Source: Parvibaculum sp.
GTDB taxonomy: Bacteria > Pseudomonadota > Alphaproteobacteria > Parvibaculales > Parvibaculaceae
Length of the DNA: 64,000 nucleotides
Reading direction: 5' to 3'
NCBI GenBank assembly: GCA_030645235.1
Contig: JAUSMV010000030.1
Coordinates: 1,178,001-1,242,000, forward strand
Shown one piece after another: positions 27,510-36,545 of this stretch (positions are counted from its first letter, which is position 1; each line of letters starts with the position of its first letter). The notes under the pieces are model-generated. The model searched no databases and was not told the DNA's origin. It saw nothing but the letters and a program-made list of their open reading frames with translations. A program made the position numbers and the translations under genes.

Positions 27510-28954
27510 GGCCTTGCCTCCCGGGGCGCGGCAGACGGCAACAACTCTCCGGTCACAGCATGGCGCGCATCAAGCACATGAGCCGCCGCATCGCGCACAT
27601 CTTCCGCTGTCACAGCGCGGATCGCATCGGGCCATGTGTAAATATCTTCGGGCGAAAGGCCTGTCATCAGGCCGCTGCCATAGGCCATTGCCATGGTCCG
27701 CTGGCGATCACGCGCATAAATCGCACCGGCGGCAAGTTGCGATCTCGCGCGGGTCAGTTCTTCGTCGGTGATGTCGCTTGCCAAAAACTTCGCAAGCTCA
27801 TCATCAACCGCTTTCTCAGCATCGGCGACGCTGCCACCGACGCGGGGCAAAGCATAAAGGCCGAAGCTGCCGGACCCGATCTGGTCGCCTTCATACCATG
27901 ACTGCACAGCGGTGAGTTTCCGGTCGCGCACGACAAGCGCCTGATAGAGACGGCTCGTTGTACCACCACCGAGAATTTCAGCCAGCACATCCATCGCGGC
28001 GCTCGCACGCGGCCCGAGATCGGCGCTTGAAGGGGCGGGATAAAAACGCAGCCATGACGGAGCCTGCACGCGCTCATCATGCATAGTGATGCGCTTTGGA
28101 GATTGCGGCCAGACAACAGCGGGGCGCACCTGCTCATGCGTCGGCGCGTAGTCTTTGATGGTGCCGTAATATTTTTCAGCGAGCGGTTTCAGCTCTGCGC
28201 CTGTGATGTCGCCTGCAACAATCAGCACAGCGTTTTTGGGCGTGTAGTAACGGCGATACCAGTCGAGCGCGTCCTGCGTTGAAAGCGCGGCCACTTCCGC
28301 CTTGTAGCCGATCACATCGCGGCCATAGGGGCTTCCCCCATAAAGCGCGGCATTCATCTTGGACTGCAACTCGGCGAGCGGCTCGTTTTCGATACGCATA
28401 CGCAGTTCTTCAAGCACCACATCGCGTTCGGGCAGCACTTCCTTGTCGGTCAGTTTCAGATTTGTCATGCGATCAGCTTCCATCTCCATGACGAGCGGAA
28501 GCCGGTCTTTCGCGATCGATTGAAAATAACCGGTGTAATCATAGTTCGTGAAGGCATTGTCCTGACCGCCATTGCGCGCGACGGTCTTGGAAAATTCACC
28601 CGGCGCAATTTTGTCAGTGCCCTTAAACATCAGATGTTCAAGGAAATGCGCGATGCCTGTTTTGCCCGCCACTTCATCAGCCGCGCCGACGCGATACCAA
28701 ACCATATGCGTGACAACGGGCGCGCGGTGATCGGGGATTACCAGCACGTCCATGCCGTTGGCGAGACGGAATGTTTCAGGTGCGCCTGCCCCTTGCGCCA
28801 GCGCCACGGGGTCCGTGCCCTGAGCTTGTACGAAAGGCAATTTAAACGAGGCACAGGCCCCCAGAGCCATAGAGACCGACAGGGCGGTACAAAGCATCGC
28901 CCGCCGCGCTATGCGGCGCGGTGATGGCAAAGAGGTGAAGGAAGTGAATGTCAC
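27506..28954 (-). CDS. M16 family zinc peptidase, lipoprotein
   Basis: Periplasmic metallopeptidase, 482 residues. The N-terminus has a hydrophobic segment and lipobox ALGAC at about residue 30-34, so it is probably a lipoprotein. The zinc motif HFLEH (in GIAHFLEHLMFKG) and the distal Glu in LPERDVVLEELRMR are intact. The second domain contains GGGTTSRLYQALVVRDRKL. It is translated just before its zinc-less partner. It follows the DUF3035 gene by 14 bases in the ileS-lspA operon. Confidence 0.92.
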   Translation of the reverse strand: MTFTSFTSLPSPRRIARRAMLCTALSVSMALGACASFKLPFVQAQGTDPVALAQGAGAPETFRLANGMDVLVIPDHRAPVVTHMVWYRVGAADEVAGKTGIAHFLEHLMFKGTDKIAPGEFSKTVARNGGQDNAFTNYDYTGYFQSIAKDRLPLVMEMEADRMTNLKLTDKEVLPERDVVLEELRMRIENEPLAELQSKMNAALYGGSPYGRDVIGYKAEVAALSTQDALDWYRRYYTPKNAVLIVAGDITGAELKPLAEKYYGTIKDYAPTHEQVRPAVVWPQSPKRITMHDERVQAPSWLRFYPAPSSADLGPRASAAMDVLAEILGGGTTSRLYQALVVRDRKLTAVQSWYEGDQIGSGSFGLYALPRVGGSVADAEKAVDDELAKFLASDITDEELTRARSQLAAGAIYARDRQRTMAMAYGSGLMTGLSPEDIYTWPDAIRAVTAEDVRDAAAHVLDARHAVTGELLPSAAPREARP

Positions 28955-28968
28955 TTCGGAAATCTGCC

Positions 28969-29583
28969 TCAGAAGATCGAGGACCAGAGACCGGAAAAGA
29001 AACCTTCTTTTTCCGGCGCGACCGAGGGCGTTTCGCCCGTCGTCACAGGTTTGCCCTGCGCAGCGTTCTGTTCAATGCGGCGACGTTCACCAGCGGCATC
29101 AACCGTGCGGGCATCAGACTGCGACGGCTTCTGCCAGAACAGGACTTCATTGGTGAAGGAGTCATTCTTTTCGACAAGCGTGCGCTGATCGTTGTTCACG
29201 ACCTGACGAATGGCCGGATTGGCTTCGGCGCCACCTGTCTTTTCGAGCAGAGCCACTTCGCCCGCCGTACCGGCAACCGGAGCCGCGTCAAGCGAAGACG
29301 AGCCGGTCAGCGCCTTCTGAGCGACGATATTGGGTTCGAAATTAGCTTCCTGCGGGCGCGCGACGCCGGGCTGGGGCGGACGCAGCGAGAAATCCGGCGG
29401 GAAGACGAGCGGTGCCTTGGTGACAATGGCAAATTCATCAGGCGCTTGCTTGCCATAGCCCAAGCTGTCCTTGAGGCTGTCTGAAGAACAGGCGGCAAGG
29501 CCGAAGGACAGGGCAACAATAGCGCCAGCGACGCTCAGGTTCCGGATATGCTGGCTCGTCAACTTCACTCTCATATTCCTCAA
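28969..29583 (-). CDS. DUF3035 lipoprotein
   Basis: Predicted lipoprotein of 204 residues: signal helix then lipobox LAACSSD at about residue 32. The mature part begins with the conserved DEFAIVTKAPLVFPPDFSL and RPPQPGVARPQE of the DUF3035 family, followed by a disordered, Gln/Glu-rich tail. Function unknown. It lies between lspA, which would process its signal, and the M16 pair in the same orientation. Confidence 0.82.
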   Translation of the reverse strand: MRNMRVKLTSQHIRNLSVAGAIVALSFGLAACSSDSLKDSLGYGKQAPDEFAIVTKAPLVFPPDFSLRPPQPGVARPQEANFEPNIVAQKALTGSSSLDAAPVAGTAGEVALLEKTGGAEANPAIRQVVNNDQRTLVEKNDSFTNEVLFWQKPSQSDARTVDAAGERRRIEQNAAQGKPVTTGETPSVAPEKEGFFSGLWSSIF

Positions 29584-29619
29584 CCCAATTCTCGTTCTTG
29601 CCCGGTCGGTGGCTCCGGC

Positions 29620-30180
29620 TCAATCGCCGTCGCGGGCCGCTTCTGACTTCGTCCCCGCTTGTCCGAACAGGTTCGGAAAAAAGGACTCAATCAAGATAAG
29701 GCCGACACCAATGGCAATCCAGATGTCTGCGACATTGAAGATATACCAGTAAAAACCAAAGGCATGAAAACTAAAAAAGTCCGCAACAGCGCCATAGATC
29801 AGACGGTCGAGCACATTGCCTAAAGCCCCGCCGATGATGAGACCAATCGCCACGGCAAGGACCTTGTTTTCAGCTTTGGCTAGCCATAATCCGAGGCCGA
29901 TGACGATGCCAAGTGCAAATGTCACCAGAAAGATGATCCCTGCCGTCGTTTCAGCCTGAAAAAGCCCGTAGGAGACGCCCTTGTTCCAGGCCATGACGAT
30001 GTCGAAATTATCGCTCACCTGGATACGGCCGATACTGGGCAGGTCGAGCACATGGAGCGACCACCATTTATGCAGCCGGTCGCTGGCAAGGGCGAGAACA
30101 GCCACGACCGTGCCGATAAGCGAAAAGGCACCCCAAACAGGTTGACCGAAAACGGAGAGTGGGCGGTTCATATGGCTCAT
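29620..30180 (-). CDS. lspA: lipoprotein signal peptidase II
   Basis: Aspartyl protease in the inner membrane that cleaves prolipoprotein signals. It has four membrane helices and the two catalytic regions GNVLDRLIYGAVADFF and FNVADIWIAIG, each with its Asp; NKGVSYGLF is also present. It has 186 residues. The start overlaps the ileS stop by 4 bases (a second ATG lies three codons in). The ileS-lspA pairing is common in bacteria. Confidence 0.95.
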   Translation of the reverse strand: MSHMNRPLSVFGQPVWGAFSLIGTVVAVLALASDRLHKWWSLHVLDLPSIGRIQVSDNFDIVMAWNKGVSYGLFQAETTAGIIFLVTFALGIVIGLGLWLAKAENKVLAVAIGLIIGGALGNVLDRLIYGAVADFFSFHAFGFYWYIFNVADIWIAIGVGLILIESFFPNLFGQAGTKSEAARDGD

Positions 30181-33077
30181 CCTTTGGCGGCGCGGCGCGC
30201 GTCAAACTCGATAACGGCGGCGGCGTCGCGCGGTGTGAGGTCAGGGAAGCCCGCAACCGAACCCACATCCGGCATGATCTTCCACGAGCGCGCGCATTTC
30301 TTACCTGTGGCAAGCTTAGGCACAACGGCAACGCCCGACACATCATCAAGACGGAACGCATCTGCCGGACCATCGCCGTCAATGAGATGACCGCCCGATG
30401 TGATCGCAAGTTCAGCGAGATCAACACCCGCCATGGCCGCTTTCAAATCAACGTTTGAAACATAAACGTCAGGGGCTGATTCAAGGCTTGAGCCGATCCG
30501 CTTTTCGCGGCGCTCGACTTCGAGAGCACCCGTGACGACGCGGCGGAGTTCACGCACCTTGCGCCATTTTTCAGCCAGATCTGGATTAAGCCACTCAGCA
30601 GGCGCGTCAGGGAAGGTGCGCAAATGAACCGACGCGTCTTCGCCGGGAAAGCGCGTCAGCCAGACTTCTTCCGCCGTGAAGCACAAGATCGGCGCAAACC
30701 ATGCGGTCAGCGACATGAAAAGTTCATGCAGCACGGTCCGGCAGGCACGACGACGCAGGCTTGAAGGCGCGTCGCAATAAAGCGTGTCTTTGCGGATGTC
30801 GAAATAAAAGGCCGAGAGGTCAATGTTCATGAAATTCGACAGCGCATGGAAGATGCGCTTGAAATCATAATCGTTATAAGCGGTCCGCACGAGCCCGTCG
30901 AGTTCGGCGAGCTTATGCAGGATCGAGCGCTCAAGCTCCGGCATGTCGGCAACGGCCACGCGCTCTGCTTCATCGAACCCTGTGAGGTTGCCGAGCAGAT
31001 AGCGGAACGTGTTGCGGAGCTTGCGATAGGCTTCGACGTTGGATTTCAGGATCTCATTGCCGATGGAATGATCATCCCAGTAATCGGTCGAGGCGACCCA
31101 GAGGCGCAGGATGTCTGCGCCGTTCTGCTTGATGATTGTCTCAGGCTCGACCGCATTGCCGAGCGACTTCGACATCTTCAAACCTTTGTCAGTCAGCGTC
31201 ATGCCATGCGTCAGCACTTGTTTGTAAGGTGCGCGCCCGCGCGTGCCGCAGCTTTCCAGGAGTGACGATTGAAACCAACCGCGATGCTGGTCGGAGCCTT
31301 CAAGATAAAGGTCCGCAGGCGACGGCATCCCGCGCGCTTCAAGCACGAAGGCATGGGTGGAGCCTGAGTCAAACCACACGTCGAGAATGTCGGTGACTTT
31401 GTCGTAATCGGCGGCCTTGTGGTTTGAACCTTCCAAGAAAAAGCTCACGGGCTTTTCAAACCAGGCGTCCGCCCCTTCTTTGGCAACGGCATCCACGACG
31501 CGTGTGTTCACTTTGTCATCGCGCAGGATCGAGCCGTCACCCTTATGGACGAAGATCGTCAGCGGCACGCCCCAGGCGCGTTGACGCGACAGAACCCAAT
31601 CAGGACGGCCTTCAACCATCGCATGAATGCGATTGCGCCCGCGCGCGGGCACCCAGCGCACTTTGTCGATTTCGCTCAGCGCCACATCGCGGAGCTTCAT
31701 GCCATTAGCTTCAGCAATCGGCGCATCCATCGAGACGAACCATTGCGCCGTGTTGCGGAAGATCAGCGGCGCTTTCGAGCGCCAGCTATGCGGGTATGAA
31801 TGTTTGAGCTTGCCCTGAGCGAGCAGCTTGCCTGAATTGATAAGTTCTTCGATGACAGCCGCATTCGCTGTGCCTTCTTTGCCCTGACGCGTCAGCACGA
31901 ATTTGCCTGCGAACAAAGGCACATCATCATAATAGACGCCTTCTTCGTTCACGGTTTCGGGGATGCCCTTCTGACCGAAATTCTGTACCCAGATCATATA
32001 GTCGTCCTGACCATGACCGGGCGCGGTATGCACAAAGCCCGTGCCCGCCTCTTCCGTCACATGATCGCCCGCGAGCAACGGCACGTCGAACTCATAGCCT
32101 TGCCCGCGAAACGGATGCGCGCAGACCACACCGTCAAGCGACGGCGCATCGCTGAGACGCGTCCAGCTTTCGATCTTCGCGTCTTTCTTCACTGTGTCAG
32201 CGAGGCTGTCGGCCAGCACGATTTTTTCACCCACGACGGCGCGCGAATGTTCCGCGAGCGCCGTCACTTCATAGATGCCGTACCCAATTTTCGGCGAATA
32301 GGAAATTGCGCGGTTGGCAGGGATCGTCCAGGGCGTCGTCGTCCAGATCACGATGGTGGCATCGCCGAACCCGTCACCCTTGACGACCGGAAACTTGACC
32401 CAGACCGAGCGGCTTTCATGGTCGGCATATTCAACTTCCGCTTCCGCCAGCGCGGTCTTCTCAACGACCGACCACATCACCGGCTTTGAGCCGCGATAGA
32501 GCGCGCCGTTCATGATGAACTTCTGGAACTCCGCAACGATGGCGGCTTCGGCGTCAAAGGTCATGGTGAGATAGGGATTGTCCCAATCGCCGCTGACGCC
32601 GAGGCGCTTGAACTGTTCGCGCTGCACATCGACCCAGTGCTGCGCGAATTCGCGGCATTCGCGGCGGAATTCGAGCGGCGGCACTTCGTCTTTGTTCTGG
32701 CCCTTCTTGCGGTATTTCTCTTCGATCTTCCATTCGATCGGCAGCCCGTGGCAATCCCAGCCGGGCACATAAGCCGCGTCCTTGCCCATCATCTGCTGCG
32801 AACGAACGATGATGTCCTTCAGCGTCTTGTTCAGCGCATGGCCGATATGGATGTCGCCATTGGCATAAGGCGGACCGTCATGCAGCGTGAAGGTCTCGCG
32901 GCCCTTGGACGTTTCGCGCAGGCGCTTATAGAGGTCCATCTTCACCCAGCGCGCCAGCCATTCAGGCTCGCGCACGGGCAGACCGGCCTTCATGGGAAAG
33001 TCGGTTTCGGGCAGAAAGATCGTCTCGCGGTAATCGCGCGCGTCGGATGCAGTGGAATCAGTGGTATCGCTGGCCAT
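30177..33077 (-). CDS. ileS: isoleucyl-tRNA synthetase
   Basis: Class I synthetase, 966 residues. HIGH motif at 77-80 (DIHIGHALNK), editing domain with TTPWTIPANRAI, and KMSKSLGN in the C-terminal half of the catalytic core, followed by the anticodon-binding helical domain. The C-terminal zinc-binding domain seen in E. coli is short, but a KKCARSW remnant remains. It is the first gene of the minus-strand run through lspA, DUF3035, M16, M16, pgi and mutL. Confidence 0.97.
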   Translation of the reverse strand: MASDTTDSTASDARDYRETIFLPETDFPMKAGLPVREPEWLARWVKMDLYKRLRETSKGRETFTLHDGPPYANGDIHIGHALNKTLKDIIVRSQQMMGKDAAYVPGWDCHGLPIEWKIEEKYRKKGQNKDEVPPLEFRRECREFAQHWVDVQREQFKRLGVSGDWDNPYLTMTFDAEAAIVAEFQKFIMNGALYRGSKPVMWSVVEKTALAEAEVEYADHESRSVWVKFPVVKGDGFGDATIVIWTTTPWTIPANRAISYSPKIGYGIYEVTALAEHSRAVVGEKIVLADSLADTVKKDAKIESWTRLSDAPSLDGVVCAHPFRGQGYEFDVPLLAGDHVTEEAGTGFVHTAPGHGQDDYMIWVQNFGQKGIPETVNEEGVYYDDVPLFAGKFVLTRQGKEGTANAAVIEELINSGKLLAQGKLKHSYPHSWRSKAPLIFRNTAQWFVSMDAPIAEANGMKLRDVALSEIDKVRWVPARGRNRIHAMVEGRPDWVLSRQRAWGVPLTIFVHKGDGSILRDDKVNTRVVDAVAKEGADAWFEKPVSFFLEGSNHKAADYDKVTDILDVWFDSGSTHAFVLEARGMPSPADLYLEGSDQHRGWFQSSLLESCGTRGRAPYKQVLTHGMTLTDKGLKMSKSLGNAVEPETIIKQNGADILRLWVASTDYWDDHSIGNEILKSNVEAYRKLRNTFRYLLGNLTGFDEAERVAVADMPELERSILHKLAELDGLVRTAYNDYDFKRIFHALSNFMNIDLSAFYFDIRKDTLYCDAPSSLRRRACRTVLHELFMSLTAWFAPILCFTAEEVWLTRFPGEDASVHLRTFPDAPAEWLNPDLAEKWRKVRELRRVVTGALEVERREKRIGSSLESAPDVYVSNVDLKAAMAGVDLAELAITSGGHLIDGDGPADAFRLDDVSGVAVVPKLATGKKCARSWKIMPDVGSVAGFPDLTPRDAAAVIEFDARRAAKG

Positions 33078-33353
33078 TTATGCTCTCGGGGTGTCAGGAT
33101 TTCGGAAGTTCACGCGGAAATCACCCGACCGACGCGAGAAGGCCCAAGCCTCCTCAAGCTCCGGTCGGGCCGCTAATTCGGGCCACGGTGCCTATAATCC
33201 GGCGCAGCAATGGGGTCATGGTGTTCATGGGGCCAGTTTCTATCAGCCGGACTATTAAAGGTCCAGTAAAGGCCAAAACCCCTGCACGAAGACAAATTCG
33301 GGGCGAAATGGGCTAAAGATGGGTCAATCAACTTCCCGTCCGAAGGTCTCCCG

Positions 33354-34130
33354 ATGCGCCTTGCCTCCGTTTTTGCCCTTTTGCTGGTTTTGGCCGTCCA
33401 ACCCGCCTTCACCCCCGCTTGGGCCGGACCCCGCTTTGATGCCATCAAGGCGTCCGGCACGCTCCGCGTCGGCCTCACCGGTGATTATGCCCCCTTCTCC
33501 AAGCGCGACCCCAAAACAGGCGCTTACGAAGGTCTCGACGTCGATCTCGCCCGCTCACTTAGCCACTCGCTCGGCCTGAAACTCGAAATCATCCCGACAA
33601 GCTGGCCGACTTTAAGCGCCGACTTAGAGACCCAAAAATTCGACCTCGCCATGGGCGGCATTTCAGTCACCGCCGCGCGCGAAAAAATCGGCCTCTTTTC
33701 CGTGCCGATGCTTTCGGACGGCAAAGCTCCCATTGCCCGCTGCGACAAGGCCGACCGTTTCGCGACCTTGGAGTCTATTGATGAGCCGGACGTCCGCGTC
33801 ATCGTCAATCCCGGCGGCACCAACGAAAAATTCGCCCGCGCCAATATCCGTCATGCGCAGATCATTTTGCATCCTGAGAATGTGACGATCTTCGACGAGA
33901 TCATCGCGGGCCGCGCCGACGTGATGATGACCGACGCCATCGAAACGCGGCTACAGGCCAAGCTCCATCCGGAACTTTGCGCCGTGCATCCCGATCAGCC
34001 GTTTGACCATGCGGACAAAGCGTATTTTCTGACGAAAGACGACGCGCTGAAAGCGGCCGTGGACAAATGGCTCAATGGTTTGAAAGCGTCAGGCGAATTG
34101 ACGAAGCAAATTGATCACTGGGTGGAGTGA
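33354..34130 (+). CDS. periplasmic cyclohexadienyl-dehydratase-like (PheC) solute-binding-fold protein
   Basis: Exported protein of 258 residues with a clear signal peptide (about 1-24, ending PAWAG). It has the family-3 solute-binding fold: IKASGTLRVGLTGDYAPF, FDLAMGGISVT, and the PheC-like block IVNPGGTNEKFARAN plus DVMMTDAIET. In PheC enzymes this fold dehydrates prephenate or arogenate in the periplasm. A simple amino-acid binding protein of an ABC transporter is the alternative, but no permease or ATPase gene is adjacent. A cytoplasmic prephenate dehydratase is also present at 59569-60423. Confidence 0.7.
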   Translation: MRLASVFALLLVLAVQPAFTPAWAGPRFDAIKASGTLRVGLTGDYAPFSKRDPKTGAYEGLDVDLARSLSHSLGLKLEIIPTSWPTLSADLETQKFDLAMGGISVTAAREKIGLFSVPMLSDGKAPIARCDKADRFATLESIDEPDVRVIVNPGGTNEKFARANIRHAQIILHPENVTIFDEIIAGRADVMMTDAIETRLQAKLHPELCAVHPDQPFDHADKAYFLTKDDALKAAVDKWLNGLKASGELTKQIDHWVE

Positions 34131-34136
34131 AAAATT

Positions 34137-34258
34137 CCCTCCCCCCTTGAGGGGGAGGGCTAGGGAGGGGGGTCTTCTTCGTTAGACTCTTTGACCGCCG
34201 CATACCCCCACCCAAAAAATCTAAAGTAGATTTTTTGACCTCCCCACAAGTGGGAGGT
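34137..34258. repeat. palindromic intergenic repeat element, copy A
   Basis: About 120 bases between two convergent genes. It has a left hairpin with C/G-rich arms (34137-34159), a perfect 10-bp inner hairpin AAAAAATCTA-AAG-TAGATTTTTT (34214-34236) and a right hairpin CCTCCCCA-type (34237-34258). It shares its plan with the elements at 35653, 37897, 42431 and 46890. Confidence 0.75.
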
Positions 34259-34269
34259 AGAGGAAATAA

Positions 34270-34698
34270 TTAGGCTGAAAGAATCCGCTCTACCGCCCGC
34301 GCCTTGAGCGCCAGTTTCCCATCATCGGTCGTGAAGGTCGCTTCCACATAAGCCTGCGTCTTCGACACATTCACCACATGGCCCTCACATGACAAAATGC
34401 CTTTCGTCACGGGACGGAAGAAATGTGTTTGCAGGTCAATCGTCGTGAAATTCTGATCATCGCTCAGAAGCGTCATCAGCGCGAAAGAACAAGTCTGGTC
34501 GGCCAGCGTTGCGAGATAGCCGCCGAAAATCGCCACCGGATTCATGAATTTCGGATCAACCGGCCAATCGTAACGAATGCGGCCGGGTTCAATGACGGTG
34601 AGTTTCCCCGCGTAAAGACCCAAGGCCGCCACATGCGGCGGGGCTTTTTCCATGTCGCCCGCTTCGATGTTTTTTAAGATGCGCGACCAGCTCGGCAT
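34270..34698 (-). CDS. PaaI-type hotdog thioesterase
   Basis: Acyl-CoA thioesterase fold, 142 residues. The hotdog signature is FMNPVAIFGGYLATLADQTC, with an Asp in the LADQ turn and the strand TIDLQTHFFRPV. The start (ATG) overlaps the stop of the PEP mutase-family gene (TAATG), so the two are translationally coupled. Substrate unknown. Confidence 0.82.
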   Translation of the reverse strand: MPSWSRILKNIEAGDMEKAPPHVAALGLYAGKLTVIEPGRIRYDWPVDPKFMNPVAIFGGYLATLADQTCSFALMTLLSDDQNFTTIDLQTHFFRPVTKGILSCEGHVVNVSKTQAYVEATFTTDDGKLALKARAVERILSA

Positions 34699-35564
34699 TA
34701 TTCAGTCCCTGCAATCTTCGCGGCACTTGCCAGCAACTCCGGCAGGCCCACAAGCTCGTTATAAGTTTGGAACGTGACGCGGCTTTCATTTGCCGCCAGC
34801 CCCTCGCCGCGCAGTAATGTCGCGTAAACCTCCTGCAAACGCTTTGTCACAGCCAGCAAAGCCGAGACCGGATAGATCGCGATTTTGAAACCCAATTCTT
34901 CCAGCGTCTTTGCATCCAGCATCGGCGTCTTGCCGTCCTCCACCATATTGGCGAGCAGCGGCACGCCCTTGAAGGTCGCGCAGACTTTTTCGAGTTCCGC
35001 CATGTCGCGCGGCGCTTCGATGAAGAGAATATCGGCACCGGCTTTGAGGAAAGCCTCACCGCGCCTGAGCGCCTCGTCGAGATCATGCGTCGCGCGTGCA
35101 TCGGTGCGCGCCATGATCTTGAAATCTTTGGACGAGCGCGCATCCGCCGCCGCCGCAATCTTTTGCGCGGCGTCTGTCACGGAGACAACTTCCTTGCCTT
35201 CCATATGTCCGCAGCGTTTGGGGAACACCTGATCCTCAATCTGAATGCATTGCGCGCCCGCTTGCTCATAAGCGCGTGCGAGCCGCGCCGCATTCAAGGG
35301 TCCGCCGTGACCATTGTCACCATCGGCAATGAGCGGCACCGCGCCCGCCGCCGCGCTCATCGCCCGCACGCGGTCCACCATTTCAGAAGCTGACATCAAA
35401 CCAATATCCGGCAATCCCAGATGCGAACCGGCGAGACCAAAGCCCGTCATATAAACAGCAGGCGCACCCGCTTGTGCGGCGAGTTTCGCCGACAGCGCAT
35501 CATAAGCGCCGGGCGCAATGATAAGGCCGGGGGATTTCAGAAGTTCGCTCAGCGTTTTGGTCAT
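34698..35564 (-). CDS. isocitrate lyase/PEP mutase superfamily enzyme
   Basis: Carbon-carbon lyase of the PrpB/oxaloacetate decarboxylase group, 288 residues. Metal and substrate motifs are ADGDNGHGGP, IQIEDQVFPKRCGHMEGK (catalytic loop KRCGH) and DILFIEAP. Likely acts on a 2-methylisocitrate-like or oxaloacetate-like substrate. It is first in a two-gene operon with the thioesterase. No prpC or prpD gene is nearby, so prpB is not assigned. Confidence 0.85.
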   Translation of the reverse strand: MTKTLSELLKSPGLIIAPGAYDALSAKLAAQAGAPAVYMTGFGLAGSHLGLPDIGLMSASEMVDRVRAMSAAAGAVPLIADGDNGHGGPLNAARLARAYEQAGAQCIQIEDQVFPKRCGHMEGKEVVSVTDAAQKIAAAADARSSKDFKIMARTDARATHDLDEALRRGEAFLKAGADILFIEAPRDMAELEKVCATFKGVPLLANMVEDGKTPMLDAKTLEELGFKIAIYPVSALLAVTKRLQEVYATLLRGEGLAANESRVTFQTYNELVGLPELLASAAKIAGTE

Positions 35565-35652
35565 GGTTGCTTTAACGTTTGAATTTCAGTTGAGGCGGAC
35601 CTTCGCAAATTGGCGGGGGGTTGTCACTCACAAGCCCCGTCTTTCATTCTTC

Positions 35653-35802
35653 AACCCTCCCCTTGAGGGAGGGTCAAACGGCGTCTTCGCCGTTTGGGGC
35701 GGGGTCGCGGTCTATCGTCTGGTTCTGAATTTGCGGTGGCTTTCGTTCCCCCGCCCCAAAAAATCAAAGGTGATTTTTTGACCCTCCCTCAAGGGGAGGG
35801 TT
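35653..35802. repeat. palindromic intergenic repeat element, copy B (150 bases)
   Basis: Outer arms 35653-35678 and 35777-35802 are perfect 26-bp inverted repeats. Inside the left arm lies a GC hairpin CAAACGGCG/CGCCGTTTG (35675-35696), and beside the right arm an AT hairpin AAAAAATCA/TGATTTTTT (35758-35779). The centre (35697-35757) is unpaired. It is the same length as copy D at 46890-47039 but carries the two inner hairpins in swapped positions. Confidence 0.85.
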
Positions 35803-35809
35803 CAAGAGT

Positions 35810-36430
35810 TCAGAACGACGGCGGCGTACAAGCAGACACAATCACGCAATCAATCGTCCCCGTGTTGCGCCATCGATGCGGCAACCGGCTATCAAAATAA
35901 TAGGCATCCCCCGCCGTCAGCGTCCGCGTTTCGCCGCCGACGGTGAGTTCAATCAGGCCCGACACGACAATGCCGCTTTCCTCGCCCGTATGGGACAGCA
36001 TGTCCTGGCCTGTATCCGCGCCCGGCTGATAGCGCTCATGCATCATCTGGATGGCGCGCCCTTGCGTGTCGCGGCCCACAAGGCGGAATGAAATCGCCCC
36101 CGCGCCGATTTCGCGCAGCTCCTTTGCGGCATAGAAAACCTTGTTGCGCGGCTTTAAATCAAGCGTCAGGAAATCCGCAATCGACAAAGGAAATCCGTCC
36201 AAGACTTTCTTCAATGAGCCGATGGACGGGCTGATGCGGTTTTGCTCGATGAGCGAGATTGTCCCATTGGTGACGCCCGCGCGTTTGGCGAGTTCGCGCT
36301 GCGACAGCCCGTGCATGGTGCGCAACTCGCGCAGACGCTGGCCGATATCGGGCAGCGCAATGTCAGCGTCGCCACTAAGCGTTTCGCCGCCATGGGCGCG
36401 GCGGAAGGGTCTCGGATTGGTCTTGGTCAT
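35810..36430 (-). CDS. XRE-family regulator with C-terminal cupin domain (PuuR-like)
   Basis: 206 residues. The helix-turn-helix spans about 27-80 (LRELRTMHGLSQRELAKRAG, then TNGTISLIEQNRISPSIG). The C-terminal cupin domain has VGGETRTLTAGDAYYFD and RLPHRW. This layout is that of PuuR-like regulators of amine or amino-acid catabolism. It is divergent from the omega-aminotransferase gene (115 bases between the starts), which it probably controls. Confidence 0.88.
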   Translation of the reverse strand: MTKTNPRPFRRAHGGETLSGDADIALPDIGQRLRELRTMHGLSQRELAKRAGVTNGTISLIEQNRISPSIGSLKKVLDGFPLSIADFLTLDLKPRNKVFYAAKELREIGAGAISFRLVGRDTQGRAIQMMHERYQPGADTGQDMLSHTGEESGIVVSGLIELTVGGETRTLTAGDAYYFDSRLPHRWRNTGTIDCVIVSACTPPSF

Positions 36431-36545
36431 GTGTTTAAGATACTCAACATTCAGCCAATGTCACGTGCGTGCCGCCCCTTGCATTCTGTGCCCCATCGCA
36501 GTCTCATCTGGCCTTGCCATTCTCACGACCGACCGGAGACCGCCC

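Noticed and set aside
36141-36545. In-frame upstream extension of the omega-aminotransferase gene
   Set aside because: It lies opposite the XRE-cupin gene, and the family N-terminus begins after 36546.
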